Shown one piece after another: positions 42,653 through 50,564 of a DNA stretch of 64,000 bases. Within the stretch, counting starts at the first letter, position 1. Each line of letters starts with the position of its first letter. The notes below the pieces were generated by a model. It had not been told where the DNA came from. It made no database searches and was given only the letters and a program-made list of their open reading frames with translations. The translations under genes and the position numbers were made by a program. Source of the DNA: JARRKU01 sp963675565 (GTDB lineage Bacteria > Desulfobacterota > Desulfobacteria > Desulfobacterales > Desulfosarcinaceae); NCBI GenBank assembly GCA_963675565.2, contig CAXXYD010000004.1:2666001-2730000 (forward strand). The letters run 5' to 3'.

Positions 42653-42669
42653 TTGGCACCTTCCTTGCT
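42653..42669 (+). promoter_or_regulatory. sigma-54 promoter upstream of the GEMM riboswitch
   Basis: TTGGCACCTTCCTTGCT matches the -24/-12 consensus (GG and GC 10 bp apart). The start site would fall near 42680, about 10 nt before the riboswitch. Needs an enhancer-binding activator; none is encoded next to it. Confidence 0.7.
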
Positions 42670-42690
42670 AATATTTTTGTTTATATTTCG

Positions 42691-42766
42691 ACAGAAAAAG
42701 CCGAACTTCGGGTAACCGAAGGGCGGAAAGCTTCGGTTCCTGATTCGGGAAAGCCGGGCTGCCTGG
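42691..42766 (+). promoter_or_regulatory. GEMM (c-di-GMP-I class) riboswitch aptamer
   Basis: A first hairpin CTTCGG-GTAA-CCGAAG with a GNRA loop (42706-42721) is followed by GGCGGAAAGC, equivalent to the conserved GACGCAAAGC of GEMM, then a second helix (CGGTTCC ... GGGAAAGCCGGG) and CTGCC matching the AGCCGGGTTGCC end. This order, with the GNRA loop docking helix, is that of class I c-di-GMP riboswitches. Subclass (c-di-GMP or 3',3'-cGAMP) cannot be decided by eye. The downstream cyclase keeps the GD Asp typical of c-di-GMP rather than Hypr enzymes. Confidence 0.75.
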
Positions 42767-42782
42767 AGAAAGCGATTTAAAT

Positions 42783-42815
42783 ACCGGGTTGCATGGCTGC
42801 GATCCGGTTTTTTTT
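42783..42815 (+). terminator. intrinsic terminator, expression platform of the riboswitch
   Basis: ACCGGGTTGCA (42783-42793) pairs fully (with G-T) to TGCGATCCGGT (42798-42808) around TGGC, followed by eight T. It lies 17 nt after the aptamer and 28 nt before the ATG, so it can switch transcription off or on. Confidence 0.75.
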
Positions 42816-42843
42816 GTCGCAACCGAACAATTGGACCATTATT

Positions 42844-45042
42844 ATGGACCGACCGGCGCAAATACAGCCGTTTGATTTACCCGAAACCATGGATGCGCCC
42901 GCTTTGCTGGAACTCATTGCGCATGAGGAACTGCAGCAGCTTCAAGATACTCTGGCGGAGATTCATTCTTTGGCCATGGTGATAACGGATCCCCATGGCA
43001 ATCCGCTGACCCTGCCAAGTCGTGAATTGTCGGTGTGCTCCCTGATTCGCAGTTCTTCAGCCGGTTTTGAGCATTGCATGGAACATTCGCGGTTCACCCT
43101 GGATCCGGTTGCCGCCAGCCGCCAACCCCGATGCCGTGCTTGCGCGTCATTAGGGGTTCAGCGGGATGTCATTCCGATTGTCGTCGAAGGGCTTCACCTG
43201 GCCAATTGGTGGGCGAGTCGTTTGGATACCGAGGCACCCTCCCCGGAACACATACAGGCCTACGCCAAGCGCATCGATATGGATCCGAAGGTCTTGATGG
43301 CCGCCATGGAAAACAGGCCTGAAAAAGAGATGGGAGATATTCAATCCCTGCTGGCCTGGGCTGCGCGTCTGATTGAACGGTTGGCCCTGATGGGATACCG
43401 CAGTCGTCAATTGTCCAGCAAGTTGTCGCGAATCAACAGCCTTGAGGATGCATTGGCGGAGCAGCGATCGCAAATGGAAGGTCTTGTGGAGGAGCGGACT
43501 TCGGAGTTGATATCGGCCAACAATCGTCTGCAATTGGAAGTGCTCGAACGCGAACTGGTGGAAGAGCAGATATCCCGCAAATCAATGGTGCTGGATGCGA
43601 TCAATCATATTCTTCAGCACAACTTGTCCGATGTCGACCATCAAACCCTGACGCAAACCTTCCTGGCTAAGGCCGTTCATTTAACCGGCAGCGCTAATGG
43701 TTTCATCGCGGTGTTTTCAGATGACCACTGGACAGTATCCGCCCAGTATCCACCGGGTGATTCGGCGCCTGGGACCGAGCCAGTCGCAATGCCGCAGGAA
43801 GCTGAAATCATACAAATATGGCGACGATTGCTGGCGCAAGGCAGTGCCTTGTCCGTCTCTTTCGGACCCGAGACACAGCCGCCGTGGCGCCCTCTCGCCA
43901 AAAGCTTTCCGGATTTGGAGTCCCTGCTGGTGGTTTCTTTGGGCAAGTCCCAGGAAATTTCAGGTTTTATCGCGGTTGCCGGAAACGATGCAGGTTATGC
44001 GCTGATTGATCAGAATGATGTCGAATCCCTTTGCCAGGTTTTTGTCGAGACCATCCTGCGAAAGCGGAGCGAGGAAGCCAAATCATTGAGTGAGCGGCGG
44101 CTGAGCATGGCGCTGGAATCCACCAACGAGGGGCTTTGGGATTATGCGCCGGCCAACGGGCATATGTATTACAGTCCGCGATGGTTTGCCATGCTGGGGT
44201 ATCTGGCGGATGAGTTTCCGGAGACAATGGAGACCTGGAGAGCATTGACCCATCCGGATGACCTGGGCCGGCTCGAAAATGCCATGGACAAGCTGATATC
44301 CTGCCATGATAATGATTTCATAATAGAAGTCAGGATGCTATCGCGTTCCGGCCAATGGCATTGGATACAGGTTCGTGGAAAAACGGTGAGCTGCAGCGCC
44401 GATGGCAATGTGGATCGGATTGTCGGGACGCTTATCGATATCAGCAAATACAAACAGGTCGAGATGGCGCTGCAGAAGGCCAACGATGAGCTTCAGCGGC
44501 TTGCGGCCCTGGATGATTTAACCCAGATTGCCAACCGACGCAGATTTGATGATCGTTTGGCCCAGGAGTGGCGTCGCGCCCGGCGTGACAACAAGTACCT
44601 GGCCGTTATCATTTGCGATATTGACCATTTTAAAAAATACAATGATACCTATGGTCATTTAAAGGGAGATGATGCCTTGTATGCTGTTGCCCAGGCTATT
44701 CATACGGCCCTCAAGCGGCCCATGGACCTGGTTGCCCGGTATGGGGGCGAGGAGTTTGCCATGATCCTTCCCGGCACCGACATCGTCGGCGCCGAACGGG
44801 TGGCCAATGAAGTCAAGGAAGCCGTTGCCGAACTGGCCATTGTCCACGAATCATCCAGCGTCGGGCCGACGGTGACCCTGAGCTTCGGTGTTGCGGCCCT
44901 GATTCCGACTGTGGACCTGCCGTCGAAGATCCTCATTGAGACAGCCGATAGAGCCCTTTACAGGGCAAAGGCCGGGGGGCGCGATCAGGTTTGCTGTGTC
45001 TCAACGGACCAAGCGGAAAATGGTGACGGGCAGCAGCCTTAG
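42844..45042 (+). CDS. PocR-PAS-GGDEF diguanylate cyclase
   Basis: 732 residues from ATG 42844; an ATG at 42793 lies inside the terminator stem and is rejected. N-terminal PocR domain (about 15-165) with Cys residues in VCSLIRSS, FEHCMEHS and RCRACASLG, which could bind metal or a ligand. Then a coiled coil (195-250), a GAF-like part, a PAS domain (about 415-540, WDYAPANGHMYYSPRW), and a GGDEF domain with GGEEF (634-638), product-inhibition site RPMD (625-628), and GDDAL. It makes c-di-GMP. With the riboswitch upstream it probably forms a feedback loop. Confidence 0.9.
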   Translation: MDRPAQIQPFDLPETMDAPALLELIAHEELQQLQDTLAEIHSLAMVITDPHGNPLTLPSRELSVCSLIRSSSAGFEHCMEHSRFTLDPVAASRQPRCRACASLGVQRDVIPIVVEGLHLANWWASRLDTEAPSPEHIQAYAKRIDMDPKVLMAAMENRPEKEMGDIQSLLAWAARLIERLALMGYRSRQLSSKLSRINSLEDALAEQRSQMEGLVEERTSELISANNRLQLEVLERELVEEQISRKSMVLDAINHILQHNLSDVDHQTLTQTFLAKAVHLTGSANGFIAVFSDDHWTVSAQYPPGDSAPGTEPVAMPQEAEIIQIWRRLLAQGSALSVSFGPETQPPWRPLAKSFPDLESLLVVSLGKSQEISGFIAVAGNDAGYALIDQNDVESLCQVFVETILRKRSEEAKSLSERRLSMALESTNEGLWDYAPANGHMYYSPRWFAMLGYLADEFPETMETWRALTHPDDLGRLENAMDKLISCHDNDFIIEVRMLSRSGQWHWIQVRGKTVSCSADGNVDRIVGTLIDISKYKQVEMALQKANDELQRLAALDDLTQIANRRRFDDRLAQEWRRARRDNKYLAVIICDIDHFKKYNDTYGHLKGDDALYAVAQAIHTALKRPMDLVARYGGEEFAMILPGTDIVGAERVANEVKEAVAELAIVHESSSVGPTVTLSFGVAALIPTVDLPSKILIETADRALYRAKAGGRDQVCCVSTDQAENGDGQQP

Positions 45043-45064
45043 CCCCTGAACCGCCTATCCTTTT

Positions 45065-45469
45065 TCACGCCGGGCCACCTTTAACGGCAGCAATAAACGG
45101 TTCGGGCAGTTTGACAACTGCTTTGAGCCGATGGTCATAGCTCAGGCAATCGGTATACCCTTCGGCGCACAGGATTCCCCGGCGCCGGATTTGATGCTCG
45201 CAGCGAAACCCCTTCGACCTCAGCTGGTTGATCCGGCATCCGATCTGGATGGTGTCGTGCAGGAACAACTCTCGCTTGTATCTGCACAGCGCTTCGGCGA
45301 CCATGATGCCGCAACCGCCGATATCCATTTCCGAATAGCCCATGGTGTTTAAATAGGCGAGGCGGGACTCCTCGAAGTAGGACAGGTAGTTCTGATAGCC
45401 GACATGATTGGCAAAGTTCAGATCGCTGATGCGCACGGTCAGCGAAAGAGAAAACGGAAAACCTTCCAC
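45065..45469 (-). CDS. acyl-CoA thioesterase, 4HBT hotdog family
   Basis: 134 residues. Hotdog fold features: VRISDLNFANHVGYQNYLSYFEESR (the D-x-N-x-H-x-x-Y pattern; quoted in part) and a central helix LAYLNTMGYSEM, then IQIGCRINQLRSKGFRCEHQI. Members hydrolyse acyl-CoA or hydroxybenzoyl-CoA esters. The usual catalytic Asp is present as ISDLNFANHV. Convergent with the cyclase gene. Substrate is unknown. Confidence 0.85.
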   Translation of the reverse strand: MEGFPFSLSLTVRISDLNFANHVGYQNYLSYFEESRLAYLNTMGYSEMDIGGCGIMVAEALCRYKRELFLHDTIQIGCRINQLRSKGFRCEHQIRRRGILCAEGYTDCLSYDHRLKAVVKLPEPFIAAVKGGPA

Positions 45470-45569
45470 TTTTGTAACCTAACTTTTTACGGGTTCATCA
45501 ATTATCGTGCATAACGGACCTGACAAGGCACCGAACTGCCGAATGCTTCAACTGCACGGGGTATGCAGT

Positions 45570-45905
45570 TCAGGTCAACTTTGGGTTTTCCCAGTGCCGA
45601 CGGCTGTCCCGACGCGTCTTTTTGACCAGGTTCTTTTGCACGGCATCGGTCAGGTCGATACCCGTCTGGTTGGCAATGCAGGTCACCACGAACACGACAT
45701 CGGCAAGTTCGTCGGCCAGGTTGCGGGCGCAGGGTTCGTCTTTAAAGCTTTGTTCACCATAAGTGCGCACCATCAGCCGTGCAACTTCGCCGATCTCTTC
45801 GACCAGGATGCCGAGATTGGTCATCTCACTGAAGTAGCGAACGCCATAGGTCTTTACCCATTGATCGACCTTTTTCTGGTACTCTTCGAGGGTCAGCGAA
45901 TCCAT
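45570..45905 (-). CDS. MazG-like nucleotide pyrophosphohydrolase
   Basis: 111 residues, a single MazG domain. The Mg-binding motif is EEIGEVARLMVRTYG with EExxE, and LADELADVVFVVTC gives the ExxD second half. These all-alpha enzymes split dNTPs or NTPs to monophosphates. No fusion partner. Neighbours on the same strand are a thioesterase and a DUF166 gene with gaps of 60-100 bp, so it could be part of a loose operon. Confidence 0.88.
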   Translation of the reverse strand: MDSLTLEEYQKKVDQWVKTYGVRYFSEMTNLGILVEEIGEVARLMVRTYGEQSFKDEPCARNLADELADVVFVVTCIANQTGIDLTDAVQKNLVKKTRRDSRRHWENPKLT

Positions 45906-45968
45906 GTGCGTGCTCCTGCCCCTGCATCGGTTCTTCCGGAGGTGCGTTTCCCGTGCGAGCCGGGATTA

Positions 45969-46631
45969 TTATGCCTTTTCCTCTGAATCATCCGCGGCTC
46001 GCTTCAGGGCCTTCAGCAGGGCGGCCTTGTGCAGCTCCCCGGCGATATGCACCGGGCTCTTTCCCGTTATCGGATCCCAGCTGGCGGGATCGGCAACGCA
46101 ATAAAACTGGGTCTCCAGCCCGATGCGAACGGGGGCTTCTTCAACGGAATAGCCAACGATGCGCTGGCCGGCATCCCAGGTTGCCCCGCAGGGGGCGCCC
46201 CGCAGTGTTTCCACCGACACAATGCGATTGTCCTTGACGTTGATCTTGTATTCGGGCAGGCCGAACAGTTGCCCGTAGGGACCCAATTCCTTTTGCCGGG
46301 CAAGGGCGCAGCAGGTTCTCGGGGTTAAGGCGTCGACCAGCGGAGGTTTTTTCCCCGAGGCAACCACCGGAATGCCGGCGGCTTTGCATTTTTCCGCCAG
46401 AGCGTAGCTCAGGTCAGGATGCAGCAGGTAATCCAGAACCAGATCGGCACCCACCGGGTCCGGCAAAAAAGGGTCGGTGTCCTCAATAAAAGAGGGCAGG
46501 GCGGCATCGATGGTGATCACCTTGAGTTTGAACGCATTGCCGCCCAGCCTGCGAATGCCCTCAATTTTGCCCATTGCACGGGTGTCTTGATGATAAACCC
46601 AAATATATTGGGGGTGTTCAGGAGTATTCAT
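45969..46631 (-). CDS. DUF166-family protein
   Basis: 220 residues. The DUF166 pattern is visible: ALPSFIEDTDPFLPDPVGADLVLDYLLHPDL (in part), GIPVVASGKKPPLVDA, TPRTCCALARQ, and a second half with GAPCGATWDAG and VGYSVEEAPVRIGLETQFYCVADPA. Members occur mainly in methanogens and sulfate reducers, sometimes annotated as thymidylate-synthase-related, with no known reaction. Conserved Cys in CC, PCGATW and YCVADP suggests a metal or redox site. No recognised partner nearby. Confidence 0.78.
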   Translation of the reverse strand: MNTPEHPQYIWVYHQDTRAMGKIEGIRRLGGNAFKLKVITIDAALPSFIEDTDPFLPDPVGADLVLDYLLHPDLSYALAEKCKAAGIPVVASGKKPPLVDALTPRTCCALARQKELGPYGQLFGLPEYKINVKDNRIVSVETLRGAPCGATWDAGQRIVGYSVEEAPVRIGLETQFYCVADPASWDPITGKSPVHIAGELHKAALLKALKRAADDSEEKA

Positions 46632-46683
46632 GGTTTTGCCTGTTCAATTGTCTCCGCGGCCATCGGGGGTTCCGCCGGCCCAT

Positions 46684-46724
46684 AAAAAAAGACCGGGCGC
46701 TTCTGTTCCGACGCGGCCCGGTCT
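46684..46724 (-). terminator. intrinsic terminator
   Basis: On the minus strand AGACCGGGCC pairs with GCCCGGTCT around a GC-rich loop, followed by seven T (from 46690 down). It ends the gene at 46748-47239. Confidence 0.8.
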
Positions 46725-46747
46725 GATTCAGGATATTGTCACGCGCA

Positions 46748-47239
46748 TCAGGCTTGTGGGTTCAGGCCAAAAGGATTACCGCACACCCGCCATTGCCCGT
46801 CATCTTTGATCAGCTCTATGGTTTCATCCATGGGGTAGTCATGCCCGAGATTGAAGAGTTCGCCGATAAGCATGAATGCCGGGTGGATACAGACCCGTGT
46901 GGTGCCCTTTAAGTGGACTTTTACCCGGTCTTCGCTTTGATCTATCAGTTGTATGTGCGCCGTGGTGATTTTGTGGCGCAAAAAACTCGTCCGAAAGCCG
47001 CGCCGGGTGGCCTCTTGTTGCTTGGCATAGAGATAATCGCGCACCAGTTCACCGTCCTGGGCCAGATCACGGCACAGATAATCCTGCATGTCCGCGTCGA
47101 TGGCATAGTAGGCATCGGCGAAATGCCTGGCCACTTTCACCGGTGTTTGCCGGCAATCAGCGCCGATCAGCGCCAGCTGGAGAACGATGGCAATACCAAT
47201 GACAATGGCAAAGGGGGTAAGGTTGAGTTTCTTAGGCAT
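46748..47239 (-). CDS. membrane-anchored protein of unknown function
   Basis: 163 residues. One N-terminal membrane helix (LTPFAIVIGIAIVLQLALI, about 7-25) is followed by a soluble domain with alternating helix and strands: KVARHFADAYYAIDADMQDYL, RVKVHLKGTTRVCIHP, MDETIELIKDDGQWRVCGNPFG. The pattern is like an NTF2-type periplasmic domain. The two Cys near the end and CR at 29 are notable. I do not recognise a named family. It has its own terminator, and the gene appears monocistronic. Confidence 0.7.
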   Translation of the reverse strand: MPKKLNLTPFAIVIGIAIVLQLALIGADCRQTPVKVARHFADAYYAIDADMQDYLCRDLAQDGELVRDYLYAKQQEATRRGFRTSFLRHKITTAHIQLIDQSEDRVKVHLKGTTRVCIHPAFMLIGELFNLGHDYPMDETIELIKDDGQWRVCGNPFGLNPQA

Positions 47240-47653
47240 GGGTCCATCCTCCGTAATCTATTTCATGCTTGCCAATTCGCGTGTTGGCGTCTGTCGATCT
47301 GGGGGAAGCTGCAAACGGCATTTCTCTATCACGTCTGCCGGTCCAATTCAAGGCTCTTACGCCAACAATTCGGCGCAGATCGATCTCAAGACCCATATCA
47401 AGGTATAGGCTCGTCATATCGGCCGCCACAGCAGCCCGCCGCCTGCTTTTGTCTCCATCGAGGCTCCTGACGGATCCATTACCGCCGCCATTGAGATGAA
47501 TCTGGGTATCACCGGGAGAAAACAGCCGGAAGAAAAATTGGAACAGTCGGACAGCAAGTCCGGCTGGTGACGGTCCGCCGGGGCGGCGCGTCAGTCTGCA
47601 TTTGCCAATAAAGCCCAGTCCTTCGGGCTATCCGGCAGGCTTCAGGGGCAGGC
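47240..47653. other. 414-bp stretch without a clear gene
   Basis: Open plus-strand pieces exist (for example one ending NNSAQIDLKTHIKV at 47406), but they are short, lack a ribosome site, and match no family I know. Could be a decayed gene. No hairpin or promoter stands out. Confidence 0.4.
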
Positions 47654-48112
47654 TCAAATCTTGGGTGTTCCGGCGGCCGCTTTTGTATTTTCGGAAAGTC
47701 TTTTTTCGTTGTCCAGTAGCTTCTGGATCGTGGTGCGGTTGCTGATGGCGTCGATGGCCGACTGCATCTCTTCCCACAGGTGCATAAAAGCGCACTCCCC
47801 ATACAGCGGGCAGTTGTTACGCGAGATGCAGCTCACGCAGGCCGTTTTTTCCTGTCGTGTTTCCAGCGCCTTGAAAATGTCGTTAAGGGTGATTTCATCG
47901 GGGGGGCGCTTGAGCTCGAACCCGCCGTGGTATCCTCTTTTGGCCAGTACCAGATCCGCGTGCTTGAGCCGGTTCAGGATAATTTCCAGGAAACGCAGCG
48001 GAATGGCTTGGGCCTCAGCAATTTCGGCTGTTTTAAGCGGCCCCCGGTCCTTCTGCTTGGCAAGTTCGAAGATGGCGCGCAGTGCATATTGCTTTTTCTG
48101 GGTAATGAGCAT
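47654..48112 (-). CDS. Rrf2-family transcriptional regulator
   Basis: 152 residues. N-terminal winged helix (MLITQKKQYALRAIFELAKQ, EIAEAQAIPLRFLEIILNRLK, GYHGGFELKRPP) and a cluster region with Cys92, Cys95, Cys101 and Cys107, which can hold an Fe-S cluster as in IscR/NsrR. It is divergent from tmcD. In Desulfovibrio an Rrf2 protein controls the related hmc operon, so this protein is a good candidate regulator of the tmc genes. The intergenic region is 469 bp. Confidence 0.88.
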   Translation of the reverse strand: MLITQKKQYALRAIFELAKQKDRGPLKTAEIAEAQAIPLRFLEIILNRLKHADLVLAKRGYHGGFELKRPPDEITLNDIFKALETRQEKTACVSCISRNNCPLYGECAFMHLWEEMQSAIDAISNRTTIQKLLDNEKRLSENTKAAAGTPKI

Positions 48113-48581
48113 GTTAACCTATTGATGGTCCGTTCCGTGAGAGTTTGTCTGCTATTTTCATCTTGGAACTATAAACCCCCGCAGGCCGTGGTGTCTTTTC
48201 CAATTGTCCGTCCATTTATAACCCAAAGCAGCAGACAAGGCAAGGCGCCTCCCTTATTAAATGGAAGCCCGCCGGCGTCACCCGGATGCGACAGCTTCAG
48301 GACCAACTGGTTTGCCATTCGTCTTTCCAAGCCTACTGCCGCTGCGGCTTTCGATGATCCAGCCTGAAAGGATATCCGCCGTCGTCCCGCACAGTGAAAT
48401 TCTTTAAACTTGACTTATAGCCAATTTTCCTTCATTTTCGGCACCAACGATATAATAATATGCTCATTTATTCGGCCGGATAGACGCTCTTTGGGCCTCT
48501 GGGCATATCGGTTGTCTTTCCCGCAGCTTGTCAATCGGAAAAGTGGTGTTCCACATTTTAGCGCCTGGATAAGGAGAAATT
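48113..48581. other. regulatory gap between rrf2 and tmcD
   Basis: No gene. A -10 like TATAAT (48451-48456) has no good -35 at 17 bp, suggesting activator dependence; TTGACT at 48409 is too far away. The tmcD ribosome site AAGGAG (48570-48575) is clear. No Rrf2 palindrome was recognised by eye. Confidence 0.4.
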
Positions 48582-49844
48582 ATGGTCGACACCTCGAATT
48601 GGGACTGGGATACCGGCGAGAAACAGATCGACATGTCCGGCTGGGCCGGCAACTTCCAGTGGGTGGAAGAGCCATACGCCAGCCCCGACGGTGAATCCGT
48701 CGCAGCCATTGTCAATGTGGACGAGGGTGAATTCAAAGTTTGCGTCAACGGCCAGGTCCCGGATGAGGCCTACGATAAAATCTGGCACCTGCGATATACC
48801 GCCAACGGGCGGTGGGCCGCCATTGTATCCGCTATGGGCGAATGGACCATGGCGCTGGACGGCACAGCCTGGGAAAACAGCTTCGGATATGTCTGGAATC
48901 CCCTGTTCAGCGCAGACGGAAAGCATGTCGCTGCGGCCGTGCAGCAGGACATGCGCTACTGCATGGTTCTTGACGGTACCCCGTGGGAAGAGAATTTTGC
49001 CAATATGACCTATTTCGCCATGAGTGCCGACGGCTTGCATACCGCCGGTGCCGTGCAGGTCGAAGAGGCCGACTCCGGCGAAGTTCATAAGTTTCAACAA
49101 GGGATATTTACTGCGGCTGTTGACGGAACGGCCTGGGATACGCGGTTTGTCAATGTGTGGAATCTGGCATTCAGCCCCCGGGGCGATGCACTGGCTGCCG
49201 AAGTACGCCTCAATCTATACGATTACACCATCGCCGTAAACGGCAGTCCCTGGAAGCAGACCTTCAATTGCGTGTGGGCGCCGTGCTTCAATCCCGCCGA
49301 CGGAACTGTTGTGGCCCCGGTGCGCATTGCAGGCAAGTGGAACATGGCTGCCGGCGGTGAAGTGATCTGGCCGACCCCTTTTATCCAGCTCTGGCATCAG
49401 CAGTTCAACACCGACGGGTCGAAGCTGGCCGCCATTGTCTCTCCGGCATATGGTCGCTGGACCGTGGCGGTGGATGGTGTGCCCTGGCCGGTGACATTCA
49501 GCGAAATGGTTACGGACCTGGTGTTCGGCCCGGATGGCAAGCGCACTGCCGCACTGGCCAAGGCTGGCGGCCAATGGCAGGTTGTTGTGGATGGTGCGCC
49601 CTGGCGCCATGGCTTTGATATGGCATGGCAGCCGGTATTCTCCCCCGACGGTCAGTGCGTTGCCGCCAAGGTTGAAAAGAACGGAAAGTATACCGTCGCG
49701 GTGAACGGTCAACTGATGAACGAGCAGTTTGATATGGCCTGGAATCCAAGCTTCAGCCCGGACAGCAGCCGCCTCATGCTGCGCACCCTGGAACAGGGCA
49801 TATTCAAAAGGCGGATCGTACCGGTTTCCACCATCACAGGTTAA
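48582..49844 (+). CDS. tmcD: TmcD, beta-propeller-like subunit of the Tmc complex
   Basis: 420 residues built of about eight repeated units of the kind W..(F/V)NVWNPxFSPDGKxVAAxV followed by VDGxPW...F, for example DGTAWDTRFVNVWNLAFSPRG and DGAPWRHGFDMAWQPVFSPDG. This WD40-like repeat is what TmcD of Desulfovibrio shows. No signal peptide is visible, so it faces the cytoplasm. First gene of tmcD-tmcC-tmcB-tmcA. Its role in the complex is unclear; scaffold or partner binding is likely. Confidence 0.85.
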   Translation: MVDTSNWDWDTGEKQIDMSGWAGNFQWVEEPYASPDGESVAAIVNVDEGEFKVCVNGQVPDEAYDKIWHLRYTANGRWAAIVSAMGEWTMALDGTAWENSFGYVWNPLFSADGKHVAAAVQQDMRYCMVLDGTPWEENFANMTYFAMSADGLHTAGAVQVEEADSGEVHKFQQGIFTAAVDGTAWDTRFVNVWNLAFSPRGDALAAEVRLNLYDYTIAVNGSPWKQTFNCVWAPCFNPADGTVVAPVRIAGKWNMAAGGEVIWPTPFIQLWHQQFNTDGSKLAAIVSPAYGRWTVAVDGVPWPVTFSEMVTDLVFGPDGKRTAALAKAGGQWQVVVDGAPWRHGFDMAWQPVFSPDGQCVAAKVEKNGKYTVAVNGQLMNEQFDMAWNPSFSPDSSRLMLRTLEQGIFKRRIVPVSTITG

Positions 49845-49857
49845 TGGAGGTTTGCCC

Positions 49858-50508
49858 ATGCACGCTATCTATTCTTTCGTTGCCGGACCACTGGCCTGGG
49901 CCGCGTTTCTCCTCTTTTTGGGCGGCTGCTCCTATCGGCTGATTCAGATGCTGCTGCTGGTCAATAAAACCGAAAAATTTATTTTTACCTACATGAGCCT
50001 GAAGTACAGTCTGCGTTCCATCCTACACTGGATCATTCCCTTTGCCACGACCAACTGGCGCAAACAGCCTGTTTTAACCGTGGTGACCTTTGTTTTTCAT
50101 ATCTGCCTGCTGGTCACGCCGATTTTTCTGCTGGCCCACATCGTACTGTGGGATGAAAGCAGGAAGTGGGCCTTGTCCGACGGCCTGGCCGATATCATGA
50201 CGGCCATGGTGATTATCGGCGCCATTTATTTCCTGGCGCGAAGAATTTTCCGGCCCGAAGTTCAGTTTGTCACCGACTGGACCGACTATATGCTGCTGAT
50301 CGTTGTATCCGCTCCTTTTGTGACCGGATTCATCGCCTATCATCAGTGGTTCGGGGTGCATTGGATGACCATTTTGCATATGCTCTGCGGTGAGATCATG
50401 CTGGCGGTTATTCCCTTTACCCGCTTGGTGCACATGGTTTTTGCACCCCTGACCCGGGCTTACATGGGCAGTGAATTCGGCAAGGTCAGACATGCCCGGG
50501 ACTGGTAA
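49858..50508 (+). CDS. tmcC: TmcC, membrane cytochrome b-type subunit
   Basis: 216 residues from ATG 49858, with GGAGG seven nt upstream. Five or so membrane helices (about 5-27, 75-98, 113-130, 150-170, 175-200). Heme-ligand type His residues occur in ILHWIIPF, FVFHICLLVTP, and HMLCGEIMLAVIPFTRLVHMV. The fold is like NarI/DsrM, the quinone-interacting subunit. In the Tmc complex it carries electrons across the membrane between the periplasmic cytochrome and the cytoplasmic iron-sulfur subunit. Confidence 0.88.
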   Translation: MHAIYSFVAGPLAWAAFLLFLGGCSYRLIQMLLLVNKTEKFIFTYMSLKYSLRSILHWIIPFATTNWRKQPVLTVVTFVFHICLLVTPIFLLAHIVLWDESRKWALSDGLADIMTAMVIIGAIYFLARRIFRPEVQFVTDWTDYMLLIVVSAPFVTGFIAYHQWFGVHWMTILHMLCGEIMLAVIPFTRLVHMVFAPLTRAYMGSEFGKVRHARDW

Positions 50509-50564
50509 AAATATCACTTTAAAGCGGTAACCTATCAAATTCCTTTTTCTAAGGAGTAAAATAA

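Noticed and set aside
42793..42843. Upstream ATG start for the PocR-GGDEF gene
   Set aside because: It lies within the terminator stem; the ATG at 42844 follows the terminator and fits the conserved start.
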